64,000 bases of DNA from NCBI GenBank assembly GCA_002328415.1, contig DCXL01000004.1, positions 258,166-322,165 on the forward strand, given 5' to 3'. Position numbers and translations under genes: made by a program. A model generated the notes under the pieces. That model ran no database searches and had not been told where the DNA came from. It was given only the letters and a program-made list of their open reading frames with translations. The DNA is from Micavibrio sp. UBA2137. Lineage in GTDB: Bacteria; Pseudomonadota; Alphaproteobacteria; Micavibrionales; Micavibrionaceae. Below are positions 1 to 7,188 of this stretch, piece after piece (position 1 is the stretch's first letter; every line of letters begins with the position of its first letter).

Positions 1-54
1 CGCATCTGCTTTGGGAGCAGAGGGCCGGGGGTTCGAATCCCTCCACTCCGACCA
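1..54 (+). tRNA. tRNA-Pro (TGG), 5' part cut off by the window edge
   Basis: The anticodon stem-loop is TCTGC-TTTGGGA-GCAGA, which puts TGG in the anticodon position. A T-arm with GTTCGAAT follows, then the 3' acceptor strand and an encoded CCA at 52-54. The D arm and the 5' acceptor strand lie before base 1. The NDUFS4-like gene starts 22 bases downstream. Confidence 0.93.
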
Positions 55-75
55 TTTATCCTAGGACCCGATCTT

Positions 76-450
76 ATGAGTTTACACGTTCGCATTTTTA
101 AACCCGCTAAAAGCGCTATGACCTCTGGTCGTGCAAAGACGAATGAGTGGGTTTTAGAATATGAAACAGAAACACCGCGCACACCCGATCCGCTAATGGG
201 ATGGCAATCTTCACAAGATACGCTTAATCAGGTCACACTTAATTTTGATACAATGGAAAACGCGGTTCAATATGCTATTGCAAAGGGCTGGGTTTATACT
301 GTTCTTCCGCCACAGGAAAAAGCTTTGCGTCCGCGAAATTACAGTGATAATTTTAAATATGTGCCACCGCAGGCTGAAAAGAGACCTGTAAAAAAGAAAA
401 AGGTTGCGCAAAAGAAGAAAATAGCGCGTCCCAAATCGGTCAAAAGTTAG
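76..450 (+). CDS. NDUFS4-like ETC complex I accessory subunit
   Basis: The 124-residue protein matches the ETC complex I subunit family (18 kDa, NDUFS4 type), an accessory subunit of NADH:ubiquinone oxidoreductase in alphaproteobacteria and mitochondria. Seen in the sequence: the family stretch GRAKTNEWVLEYE (residues 19-31), MGWQSSQD (41-48) and an AVQYAIAKGWVY segment near residue 70. From about residue 100 there is an unusual lysine-rich tail (VKKKKVAQKKK) beyond the usual core of roughly 100 residues. No signal peptide or membrane segment is present, as expected for a peripheral matrix-arm protein. The gene lies between tRNA-Pro and tRNA-Arg. Its TAG stop ends at base 450, which is also the first base of tRNA-Arg. 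Confidence 0.88.
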   Translation: MSLHVRIFKPAKSAMTSGRAKTNEWVLEYETETPRTPDPLMGWQSSQDTLNQVTLNFDTMENAVQYAIAKGWVYTVLPPQEKALRPRNYSDNFKYVPPQAEKRPVKKKKVAQKKKIARPKSVKS

Positions 451-526
451 GTCCCGTAGCTCAACTGGATAGAGCAACTGCCTTCTAAGCAGTAGGTTGT
501 AGGTTCGAGTCCTACCGGGATCGCCA
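450..526 (+). tRNA. tRNA-Arg (TCT)
   Basis: The cloverleaf is complete: acceptor GGTCCCG pairs with CGGGATC, the D arm begins TAGCTC, the anticodon loop CTTCTAA gives TCT, the T loop is TTCGAGT, and CCA is encoded at 524-526. The length is 77 bases. The first base of the acceptor stem is the last base of the preceding TAG stop codon, so the mRNA end and the tRNA 5' end must be separated by RNase P processing. Confidence 0.96.
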
Positions 527-547
527 TTCATTAAGGGTTGTCTAGTT

Positions 548-2515
548 GTGAGTAGCATTAAATACCGTCCAGATATTGATGGTTTGAGAAGTATTGCGGT
601 TTTGGCCGTTATTTTTTTTCATCTTAATTTCTTATGGATTCCAGGTGGCTATGTTGGCGTTGATATTTTCTTTGTGATTTCAGGCTATCTAATTACTTCA
701 ATTATTCTAAAGGAAATTGATAGGGGTGCATTCACGCTCGTCAATTTTTATGAAAGACGTATAAGGCGAATAATACCTGCTGCCTTTGCAACCGTAGTAG
801 TGTCATCTCTATTTGCGTATGCGCTATTACTTCCTAGAGATTTGGATGAATATGCGTATAGCGTCGTTGCAACCGTATTTTATGTATCAAATCTCTTTTT
901 TTGGACAAAGAATGGCTATTTTCAGCCAACAGCCGAGGAAAAGCCACTGCTTCACACGTGGTCCTTAAGTGTAGAGGAGCAGTTTTATATTTTCTTTCCG
1001 CTTTTTGTCCTGATAAGTCTACGTTTTGTTAATAAAAAGACATTGTTTATTATCCTTGTGTTGTTGTCAGTCGTATCACTGGGGATTGCACAGAAGCTCC
1101 TGTCTAGCTTTTCAGGAACAAACACAGCCTTTTATTTCCTGCCAACACGTGCATGGGAGTTGGCAATAGGTGGCTTATTGGCCTTTAATGTCTTTCCTCC
1201 GCTAAAGAGCCAGTTTTCTAAGAGTTTGATTTCTTTTACAGGAGCGGCTCTTATTTTTTATGCGGTTTTCTTCTTTAATAAAAACACGCCTTTTCCTGGT
1301 TTATACGCCTTATTTCCATGCCTAGGTACAGCCTGCATTATTTTTGCAGGTTTGGGTACGCCAAACTATTCGGTTTTTGCAAGATTTTTGGGGACGTCAC
1401 CAGCCGTTTTTATAGGAAAAATATCGTATTCTCTTTATCTCATTCACTGGCCTGTAATTGCTTTTTGGCAGTATCGTTATGGTGCCACGCTTTCTGTATT
1501 GGAGCAGCTTGGTATTCTGGGGCTTACTTTTGTCATGGCAGTCTTAAGCTGGAAATATATTGAAAATCCATTTAGGAACAGTGATTTTCTTAAAACCAAA
1601 ACAGTTTTTCTGACAACATTTGCCATTATGTTTCTTTTATCAGTCGTTTCCTATTTTACTGTTTCTGCGCATATAGGTGAAAAGAGGATGTCACCGCAGG
1701 CCCTTTCAATATTAGAGGCGGTTGAAAATCATAATCCATTGAGAGATAAGTGCAATTATAACAAGGATCCAGTCGACCCCACTGAACTTATTTCCCTCTG
1801 TACTATTGGTGATGCTTCAGCGGGACCTGTTTCTGCGATCGTTTGGGGGGATTCGCATGCGGATGCAGTCGTACCCGCCGTTGATGAAGTCCTAAAGCAA
1901 AAAGGCAAAGCTGGGCTGCAATACACCAAAAGCTCGTGTATGCCAGTGCCAGAACTTTATTTAACGTCGGGCAGATCTGCTGAAAATTGCCTTGATTACA
2001 ACAGCCGTGTCAAAAACTATATTTTAGAGAATGACGCGCTCAAATATGTCTTTATGGCGGCGCGTTGGACACGTTATCAGCACGGTGTATCAGACACATC
2101 TGATGTGCCTGTAGCGCAAGAGAATTCTGTTAGTGCGCTTGCTGAAAAATTGCAAGAGGTAGTCGCCCAGCTTAATAACGCAGGTAAGACAGTTATTATT
2201 TTTGGGCCAGTTCCAGAATTAGACTACAAAGCCCCCGACTGTCTTGCAAAGCAAGTTTTATATGAAGATTCCAAAAGGTTCTCGTGCGCAGGTCTTGATT
2301 ATGCAGAGTTTGAAGAACAGCAAAATCACATCCTCTCAATTTTAAAGCCGTTGCCAAATTTGGGTGCGCACGTCATATACCCTTCTGAGCGTTTTTGTGA
2401 GGCAGGACAATGTTACGTTCATGACAATAGGAAATCCTTCTATTACGATGATAATCACCTCTCGCAATTTGGTGCTTCAAGGCTTGTTTGGGATATAGAG
2501 GAAAGTATTAACTAA
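548..2515 (+). CDS. OafA-type acyltransferase with C-terminal SGNH domain
   Basis: This 655-residue protein is a two-part integral membrane acyltransferase of the type that O-acetylates lipopolysaccharide or other envelope glycans. Residues 1-380 carry the acyltransferase-3 fold: RPDIDGLRS near the start, a histidine near residue 25, EEQF near 140, and about ten hydrophobic helices. The C-terminal part, from about 400, is an SGNH domain with the GDSH nucleophile block near residue 434 and a DDNH block near 635. This fusion is typical of O-antigen acetylases; the glycan substrate cannot be read from sequence. The start is GTG, with AAGGG about 11 bases upstream. The gene follows tRNA-Arg and precedes the pseudopilin genes. 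The region is visibly AT-rich, so local acquisition is possible but unproven. Confidence 0.9.
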   Translation: MSSIKYRPDIDGLRSIAVLAVIFFHLNFLWIPGGYVGVDIFFVISGYLITSIILKEIDRGAFTLVNFYERRIRRIIPAAFATVVVSSLFAYALLLPRDLDEYAYSVVATVFYVSNLFFWTKNGYFQPTAEEKPLLHTWSLSVEEQFYIFFPLFVLISLRFVNKKTLFIILVLLSVVSLGIAQKLLSSFSGTNTAFYFLPTRAWELAIGGLLAFNVFPPLKSQFSKSLISFTGAALIFYAVFFFNKNTPFPGLYALFPCLGTACIIFAGLGTPNYSVFARFLGTSPAVFIGKISYSLYLIHWPVIAFWQYRYGATLSVLEQLGILGLTFVMAVLSWKYIENPFRNSDFLKTKTVFLTTFAIMFLLSVVSYFTVSAHIGEKRMSPQALSILEAVENHNPLRDKCNYNKDPVDPTELISLCTIGDASAGPVSAIVWGDSHADAVVPAVDEVLKQKGKAGLQYTKSSCMPVPELYLTSGRSAENCLDYNSRVKNYILENDALKYVFMAARWTRYQHGVSDTSDVPVAQENSVSALAEKLQEVVAQLNNAGKTVIIFGPVPELDYKAPDCLAKQVLYEDSKRFSCAGLDYAEFEEQQNHILSILKPLPNLGAHVIYPSERFCEAGQCYVHDNRKSFYYDDNHLSQFGASRLVWDIEESIN

Positions 2516-2597
2516 GTTTTAAGATTTAAAGAATTTTTAAAGATTTTTACTTTAAAGTGGTACAGTAAGAAATAACACCAAGAAATGGGGTTAAAAC

Positions 2598-3797
2598 TTG
2601 AGATTATTTCAACGCTACAAACGTAGAATAAATTATGTAGGCTCTGATCGCGGCTTCTCTTTCTTAGAGGTTGCCATGATTATGATTATTGCTGGGCTTA
2701 TCATTGGACCTGCTTACTCTATTGTTTTTCAAGCACTTGGGCTCGGCACGAGTGAGGATCGCATGGAGCTTATTCGTGCAGGCCTTGCCGAACATTATCG
2801 GATAATGGGGCGACTTCCGCGCCCAGCAGACATTACAGCAGCGCCAGGAGATGCAGATTATGACACAGAAGCCGCTGTTGCAGATCTGATAGTTACTCCA
2901 GCAACGTCAGGAGATATATATATTGGTGCTGTTCCTATCGAAAGTCTGCGGATTGCAATGGGATGTGAGGCTTCCGCAACTCTATTAGACTGGCAAATTG
3001 CAGCTTTACGCAACCGCATTGACACAGTGCGGAAGAAGTTTATACGAAATAATGAAGATGTGTCTGCTGGAAATGACTATGAAGAAGATGATAGTGCGGA
3101 GAATAATGTAGGTCTGAAGTACAATTGCGTCACCCAAAATCACATACTTGATGAGCATGGCAACAAGTTTTTGTATGCGGTTTCAGAAAACGTGACTGAC
3201 TTAACGTTAATTGATCCTTCTGATCCTTTTACGGGACAATTGCAAATTATGAATGCTGGCGGTGCCGCTGTAACTCCTGGTTTCAGGCATTGGTTTGTTG
3301 TTTTGAGTCACGGTCAAAATGCGCGTGGAGCATATGATGAAAATGGTAATTTAGGTCCCGAAATATGTGGAGCAACAGTCGCGGCTGAAAACGAGAATTG
3401 CGATAATGACCGTCGTTTTATCTCACAACATAAATCTCTCGCTGCAAATAACGGGTATTATGATGACACTATGGATTTTTCTCTTTCAGGCGTGATGGAC
3501 GAAAATGATTTTTGGAATATGCGCGAGGTTGCGGGGCAGACAAAATTTAAATTTAATCCCAATGGGCGTCTTATTATTACGAATACTGAAAGTGTTGGTG
3601 CTGTTTCTGCGGGTGATGCGGTGGTTGTTGAAACAGGTAATGTTCGTGTTTCGAGTGAGCCTGGCGTTGCGACAAATGGGGGGTCAATACAAACCCGCAA
3701 TGTTGATACAACAGGAACAGTCAAAGCACGTAATGATGTGCAAGTTGAAGGCAGTGGAGGGGCGGTTTATGCACCAGTTTACACCTATGCACCATAA
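2598..3797 (+). CDS. Pseudopilin-like protein 1 (type IV prepilin N-terminus)
   Basis: The 399-residue protein starts at TTG, with GGGG seven bases upstream. Residues 1-19 form a basic leader ending in Gly. A prepilin-peptidase-type site is G19|F20, with the family's Glu at +5 (E24) and a hydrophobic helix at 20-42. The rest is predicted exported and has six cysteines. The body resembles minor pilins; the last 50 residues hold short repeated hydrophobic beta-like units and end with the tail VYAPVYTYAP. Pseudopilins 2 and 3 end in the same kind of tail. The gene is first of three consecutive pilin-like genes and overlaps the next by 29 bases, so they are probably one transcript. No pilus ATPase, prepilin peptidase or secretin gene lies in the window. 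The exact role is unknown. Confidence 0.75.
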   Translation: MRLFQRYKRRINYVGSDRGFSFLEVAMIMIIAGLIIGPAYSIVFQALGLGTSEDRMELIRAGLAEHYRIMGRLPRPADITAAPGDADYDTEAAVADLIVTPATSGDIYIGAVPIESLRIAMGCEASATLLDWQIAALRNRIDTVRKKFIRNNEDVSAGNDYEEDDSAENNVGLKYNCVTQNHILDEHGNKFLYAVSENVTDLTLIDPSDPFTGQLQIMNAGGAAVTPGFRHWFVVLSHGQNARGAYDENGNLGPEICGATVAAENENCDNDRRFISQHKSLAANNGYYDDTMDFSLSGVMDENDFWNMREVAGQTKFKFNPNGRLIITNTESVGAVSAGDAVVVETGNVRVSSEPGVATNGGSIQTRNVDTTGTVKARNDVQVEGSGGAVYAPVYTYAP

Positions 3798-4779
3798 ATT
3801 AAACGTGTCCCAAAATGACAATGGCGTATCGCTGATCGAAACGGCTCTTGTAATTCTTGTGTTAAGCTTGATACTTGTACCTCTTTTTCAAACGATCACG
3901 AGCGAAAAAGAACGCCGAAAGAACTTTAGTGAAATTCAAAAACAAGATCGTCTTGTTTCTGCTGTAAACGAGTATTTTAAAAACAATCGGATGTATCCAT
4001 GCCCTTCTGATTTGGCCGATACGGCAAATACAGCAAATTTTGGTTATGCCGCTGCGTGTGCTGGTGACCCTGTTGAATATGGAGCTCTTCCTTTTGCCGC
4101 CCTTCAATTGCCGTGGAATTATGCCGTTAATCGTTATGGTTGGAGATATATGTATGCGGTGACAAATGCGTTAACAACAGGGCCTGATGCGGATGGTGAA
4201 ATTAAGATTAATGATAGCATAGGTGAATTTGCTAACGACGTAGATTTTGTAATTATTGATCCTGGTCCAGATGGAAAGGGGAGTGCAAATATTTTTGGCG
4301 GTGTAAGCGGACTTGCCTGCATAGGCTCAATTGATGCAGAAAATTGTAACGCAGATGATGTTTTTTCTGACCAGCCTTATGCAGCACTTGATAACAAAAA
4401 CGCGGCTAACCACAATGACGATAAGCTTCTCTATTCACTCGGCACAGAAAACAACGCGATGTTCATCGTAAAAGAATCTGGAAGTGTGGGGTCAGATAAA
4501 ATTGATATTATTAACCGAAATGACGGGAATATTGGTATTGGCTTTACTAAAAATGACGGTGAACTAATTGATAGAACGGTAAAGCCTACAGATAAATTCC
4601 ATATCTCAGGAAGTGATTGCAATGATACTGCATGCGCCTCCAAGCCGCTGAGTGCCCGCGTAAATGGCGCAGCCATCGTAGGTGGAAGCACAAACGGTGA
4701 GAATGTGAAGGCGACTAATGCTGTGCGGGCAAGAACTAATGTAGTTTCACCAAACTATTGTTATGGCGGTGCATGTTGA
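3769..4779 (+). CDS. Pseudopilin-like protein 2 (type IV prepilin N-terminus)
   Basis: I chose the ATG at 3769 because a strong ribosome binding site (GGAGGGG at 3756-3762) precedes it; the open frame runs further upstream inside gene 1 but has no support. The product is 336 residues. The leader ends at G19, mature V20 follows, and Glu is at +5 (E24) before a hydrophobic helix. The body has motifs shared with pseudopilin 3: YGWRYMYAVT, then a VIIDPGPDGKGS segment, then an IGIGF stretch resembling the IGIGT motif of tail-fibre and trimeric-stalk proteins. The protein ends VVSPNYCYGGAC, matching the tails of its neighbours. It overlaps gene 1 by 29 bases and gene 3 by one (TGATG), which implies translational coupling. 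Confidence 0.75.
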   Translation: MHQFTPMHHKLNVSQNDNGVSLIETALVILVLSLILVPLFQTITSEKERRKNFSEIQKQDRLVSAVNEYFKNNRMYPCPSDLADTANTANFGYAAACAGDPVEYGALPFAALQLPWNYAVNRYGWRYMYAVTNALTTGPDADGEIKINDSIGEFANDVDFVIIDPGPDGKGSANIFGGVSGLACIGSIDAENCNADDVFSDQPYAALDNKNAANHNDDKLLYSLGTENNAMFIVKESGSVGSDKIDIINRNDGNIGIGFTKNDGELIDRTVKPTDKFHISGSDCNDTACASKPLSARVNGAAIVGGSTNGENVKATNAVRARTNVVSPNYCYGGAC

Positions 4780-5774
4780 TGAAATTAAATAAACAAAATT
4801 TGTTTCAATCTGAATCAGGATTTACGTTAATTGAAACAGCTCTTATGGTCCTTATACTTAGCTTGATTGTTGTGCCTTTATTTAGATTCGTATCTGCGGA
4901 GCGCGCACGCTATGAAAATATAGATGACACAGCACGCCTTGAACGGATTACATCGGCATTGTCAACTTATGTTCGGCAGAATGGTGAGTACCCTTGTCCA
5001 GCACAACCAGCGCGTTCACAAGCGCATGCAAATTATGGCGATGCAATATGCAATACTGCTGGTGGCAATGTGCTTAATGCGGGTGTACGTAAAGGGATGT
5101 TACCTGTTGTTGATTTGAAGTTACCTGCCTATATGGCAACAAACAAATATGGTTGGCGTTATATGTATGCTGTAACCGCAGCCGTAACACCAAATGATGC
5201 TGCATCAGTTGCTGGAAACATTTCTGTACGTGACAAAGACGGAAACCCTATTGTGCAAGATTCCAATGGAGTGGCTAAGTTTAGTAAATTTGTGATTATT
5301 GACCCTGGTTCAGATGGAAAGGGGTCGTATAACAGTTCAGGCACGGCTAATGCGTTCAATTGCCCTGGGGCTGATCCTGGTCCTGATGCAGATGACGTTG
5401 ATAATTGTGATGGTGACAACTTGTTCACGGACAAATCAATCCAGCTGCAAACTGACCCTGCTAACACCAACTATTTTGATGATACGATCGTTTATACCTT
5501 TGCAAATGAAGAGAGCACAATGTGGCAAGTAACTGTTTCTGATAATACTGATGAAGCCATAGATGTTATTCCACGTGTAAATGCGCCTATTGGAGTGGGT
5601 ACAGATGACCCACAAGAGTTATTTGAAGTTGGAAGTGGGGCGGCCAATGCTGATATTAGGATAAGAAGCGGTAATTTAGAGGTTGAAAAGGACGTTATGG
5701 CAGATGATATGGTTGAAGCGGGCGTAGTTGATGCCGATAACGCAGTCATTTCTCCCGTATTTTATTATGAATAA
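4779..5774 (+). CDS. Pseudopilin-like protein 3 (type IV prepilin N-terminus)
   Basis: The ATG at 4779 overlaps the stop of pseudopilin 2 (TGATG), with GGCGG nine bases upstream; ATGs at 4758 and 4773 are alternatives. The product is 331 residues. The leader ends at G14, mature F15 follows, and Glu is at +5 (E19). Like pseudopilin 2 it has the CPAQ-type cysteine segment, YGWRYMYAVT, VIIDPGSDGKGS and then IGVGTDDP, a tail-fibre-like motif. A ladder of short valine-rich units then ends in AVISPVFYYE. It is clearly a paralogue of pseudopilin 2. Minor pilins of this layout usually sit at a pilus tip; that role here is inferred. Confidence 0.75.
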   Translation: MKLNKQNLFQSESGFTLIETALMVLILSLIVVPLFRFVSAERARYENIDDTARLERITSALSTYVRQNGEYPCPAQPARSQAHANYGDAICNTAGGNVLNAGVRKGMLPVVDLKLPAYMATNKYGWRYMYAVTAAVTPNDAASVAGNISVRDKDGNPIVQDSNGVAKFSKFVIIDPGSDGKGSYNSSGTANAFNCPGADPGPDADDVDNCDGDNLFTDKSIQLQTDPANTNYFDDTIVYTFANEESTMWQVTVSDNTDEAIDVIPRVNAPIGVGTDDPQELFEVGSGAANADIRIRSGNLEVEKDVMADDMVEAGVVDADNAVISPVFYYE

Positions 5775-5791
5775 CAGTTACTTATAATTGA

Positions 5792-6994
5792 ATGTTTAAT
5801 ATGAGATTTAAGATGCAAAGAAAGCGTAAAAGGAGGGGAGCCCTGCTTTTTGGCATTTCCTTATGTTTTTTCGTTTTAGTGTCTTTTTCTCAAACTGCGT
5901 CTGCGGACAAAGCTGCAAATAAAAGTTACGTGGGTGGTGATCCGTTTGTTCTAAACGAGTATTCCAGAGAAGGAAGCACTGTTTCTCTAGCAAAATCAAT
6001 TTCTGTAGCAGATATTGATGTTTGTAATCATCCTGATGTTACATGCCAAAATCTTGTGTCCGGAAACCCGCAGATTGAATTTACCTGTCATGGTGCTGGC
6101 GGATCGTCTGCTAATGGGTATTGGGGGGACCCTTCATATTCTGGCGTGTGCTGGACGTCTTTGGATGTGTGCTATTTTGCGGGAACGATCAACGAGTATT
6201 GTGAGGACTATACCGCAAGCAATAGAAATATTATCTCGGAGCCATTGAACCGTCCAACAATAACAAGTTCTTCCCTTTGCTCAAGTCCTCAAAAAGGAGT
6301 ATGTAACATTGAAAGCTCGGGTGGTTTTTATTATAATCAGAGTGCCGTTATAGACACATATGTCGACGATATGTTCTCAATAGATCCGAATACGAGTCTT
6401 TTTGTTGAGTATCCCGCTCTCTCTGGCGCAAATGCAACGTCATATATAGCTAGAAATAGTGTTGGGACAAACAACCGTATGATGATCCCGTCATCAACAG
6501 CTGATTTTACGAGGTTTCTAAGCAATCCCCCACCTTCTGTAACTAGGGAAAAGGCATGTCAGACGCTTTCTGTTGTTGATTTTTGTACTGCCAAAGTGAG
6601 CCCCACACCAACTACGATAGACGGTGTTTGTAAGGCAATTCCTGGCTCGCATGTAAGTCAACCTGCAACAGACACTGCCTCAGGTTGCGATGCGGGGAGT
6701 TACATTGATTTGTCTGATACATCAACGGAATGGCAATGGCGTTGTGATGGAATTGGGACGCCTGTGGGGACGAATTCACCAACTTGCACGGCTAGCAAAC
6801 CCTCTGGCGGTACATTTGTGCATGTATTTACAAACGCTGAAAATACGTCGTGGGATTGTGATACTGTGTCAGGTAATATGCCTAAGTGTTTATCATGGAA
6901 CCCTGGAGATGCATGCTCACCTGTAGGGCATTACTGCGTTTATGAAATTAATTGTAGTGTCAATAACACTCATAAAGAGGGGCAGTGCCAGTAA
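5792..6994 (+). CDS. Secreted cysteine-rich protein with N-terminal domain X and one 64-residue repeat
   Basis: The 400-residue protein has a basic N-terminus and a hydrophobic segment ending ASA|D (about residue 38), a typical Sec signal peptide. ATGs at 5801 and 5813 are alternative starts. Residues 39-265 form a domain, called X here, with ten cysteines; it is repeated in the next gene with all ten cysteines conserved. Residues 280-340 are one four-cysteine repeat of type A (DGVCK to NSPTC). A short unique cysteine-rich end follows. I do not recognise domain X or a catalytic motif. The gene lies 17 bases after the pseudopilins, so it may share their transcript. An adhesive or tip-associated role is inferred from context only. 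Confidence 0.7.
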   Translation: MFNMRFKMQRKRKRRGALLFGISLCFFVLVSFSQTASADKAANKSYVGGDPFVLNEYSREGSTVSLAKSISVADIDVCNHPDVTCQNLVSGNPQIEFTCHGAGGSSANGYWGDPSYSGVCWTSLDVCYFAGTINEYCEDYTASNRNIISEPLNRPTITSSSLCSSPQKGVCNIESSGGFYYNQSAVIDTYVDDMFSIDPNTSLFVEYPALSGANATSYIARNSVGTNNRMMIPSSTADFTRFLSNPPPSVTREKACQTLSVVDFCTAKVSPTPTTIDGVCKAIPGSHVSQPATDTASGCDAGSYIDLSDTSTEWQWRCDGIGTPVGTNSPTCTASKPSGGTFVHVFTNAENTSWDCDTVSGNMPKCLSWNPGDACSPVGHYCVYEINCSVNNTHKEGQCQ

Positions 6995-7040
6995 TTCAAA
7001 AAATAAGTATTTAAGATATATGGTTCCTGGAAAATCTTCA

Positions 7041-7049
7041 TTATCCACA
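7041..7049 (+). promoter_or_regulatory. Perfect DnaA-box sequence
   Basis: TTATCCACA lies in the 194-base gap between the two domain-X genes. It is alone, with no AT-rich unwinding element, so an origin is not supported. Confidence 0.25.
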
Positions 7050-7123
7050 AAAATACATAATCAGGCCTTTTAATCTTTGTGAAATTAATCGAATTAGATA
7101 CAATTTTATTAAATATTTATTAA

Positions 7124-7141
7124 GACTCAGAGTCGTATTAT
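7124..7141 (+). promoter_or_regulatory. GANTC pair next to a -10-like element before the large repeat gene
   Basis: GACTC (7124-7128) and GAGTC (7130-7134) form a perfect inverted pair around one base. TATTAT (7136-7141), a -10-like hexamer, follows directly. No convincing -35 is visible. GANTC is the target of CcrM, encoded at 52138-53280, and GcrA-dependent promoters carry such sites near the -10. A palindrome ATGTATACAT (7147-7156) lies just downstream. Confidence 0.4.
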
Positions 7142-7188
7142 AGAAAATGTATACATGTATGACTTGAGTAAATGAGGGGTTTTTGCCG

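Noticed and set aside
211..558. Minus-strand 115-codon open frame
   Set aside because: It covers the antisense of tRNA-Arg and most of the NDUFS4-like gene, and its product has no family features.
3505..3768. Upstream extension of pseudopilin 2
   Set aside because: The extension lies inside gene 1 in another frame, would place 88 residues before the prepilin leader, and lacks a ribosome site; the ATG at 3769 has GGAGGGG.
7041..7049. Replication origin at a perfect DnaA box
   Set aside because: Single boxes at 7041 and 47606 are close to the number expected by chance in 64 kb, and no cluster or AT-rich unwinding region accompanies them.
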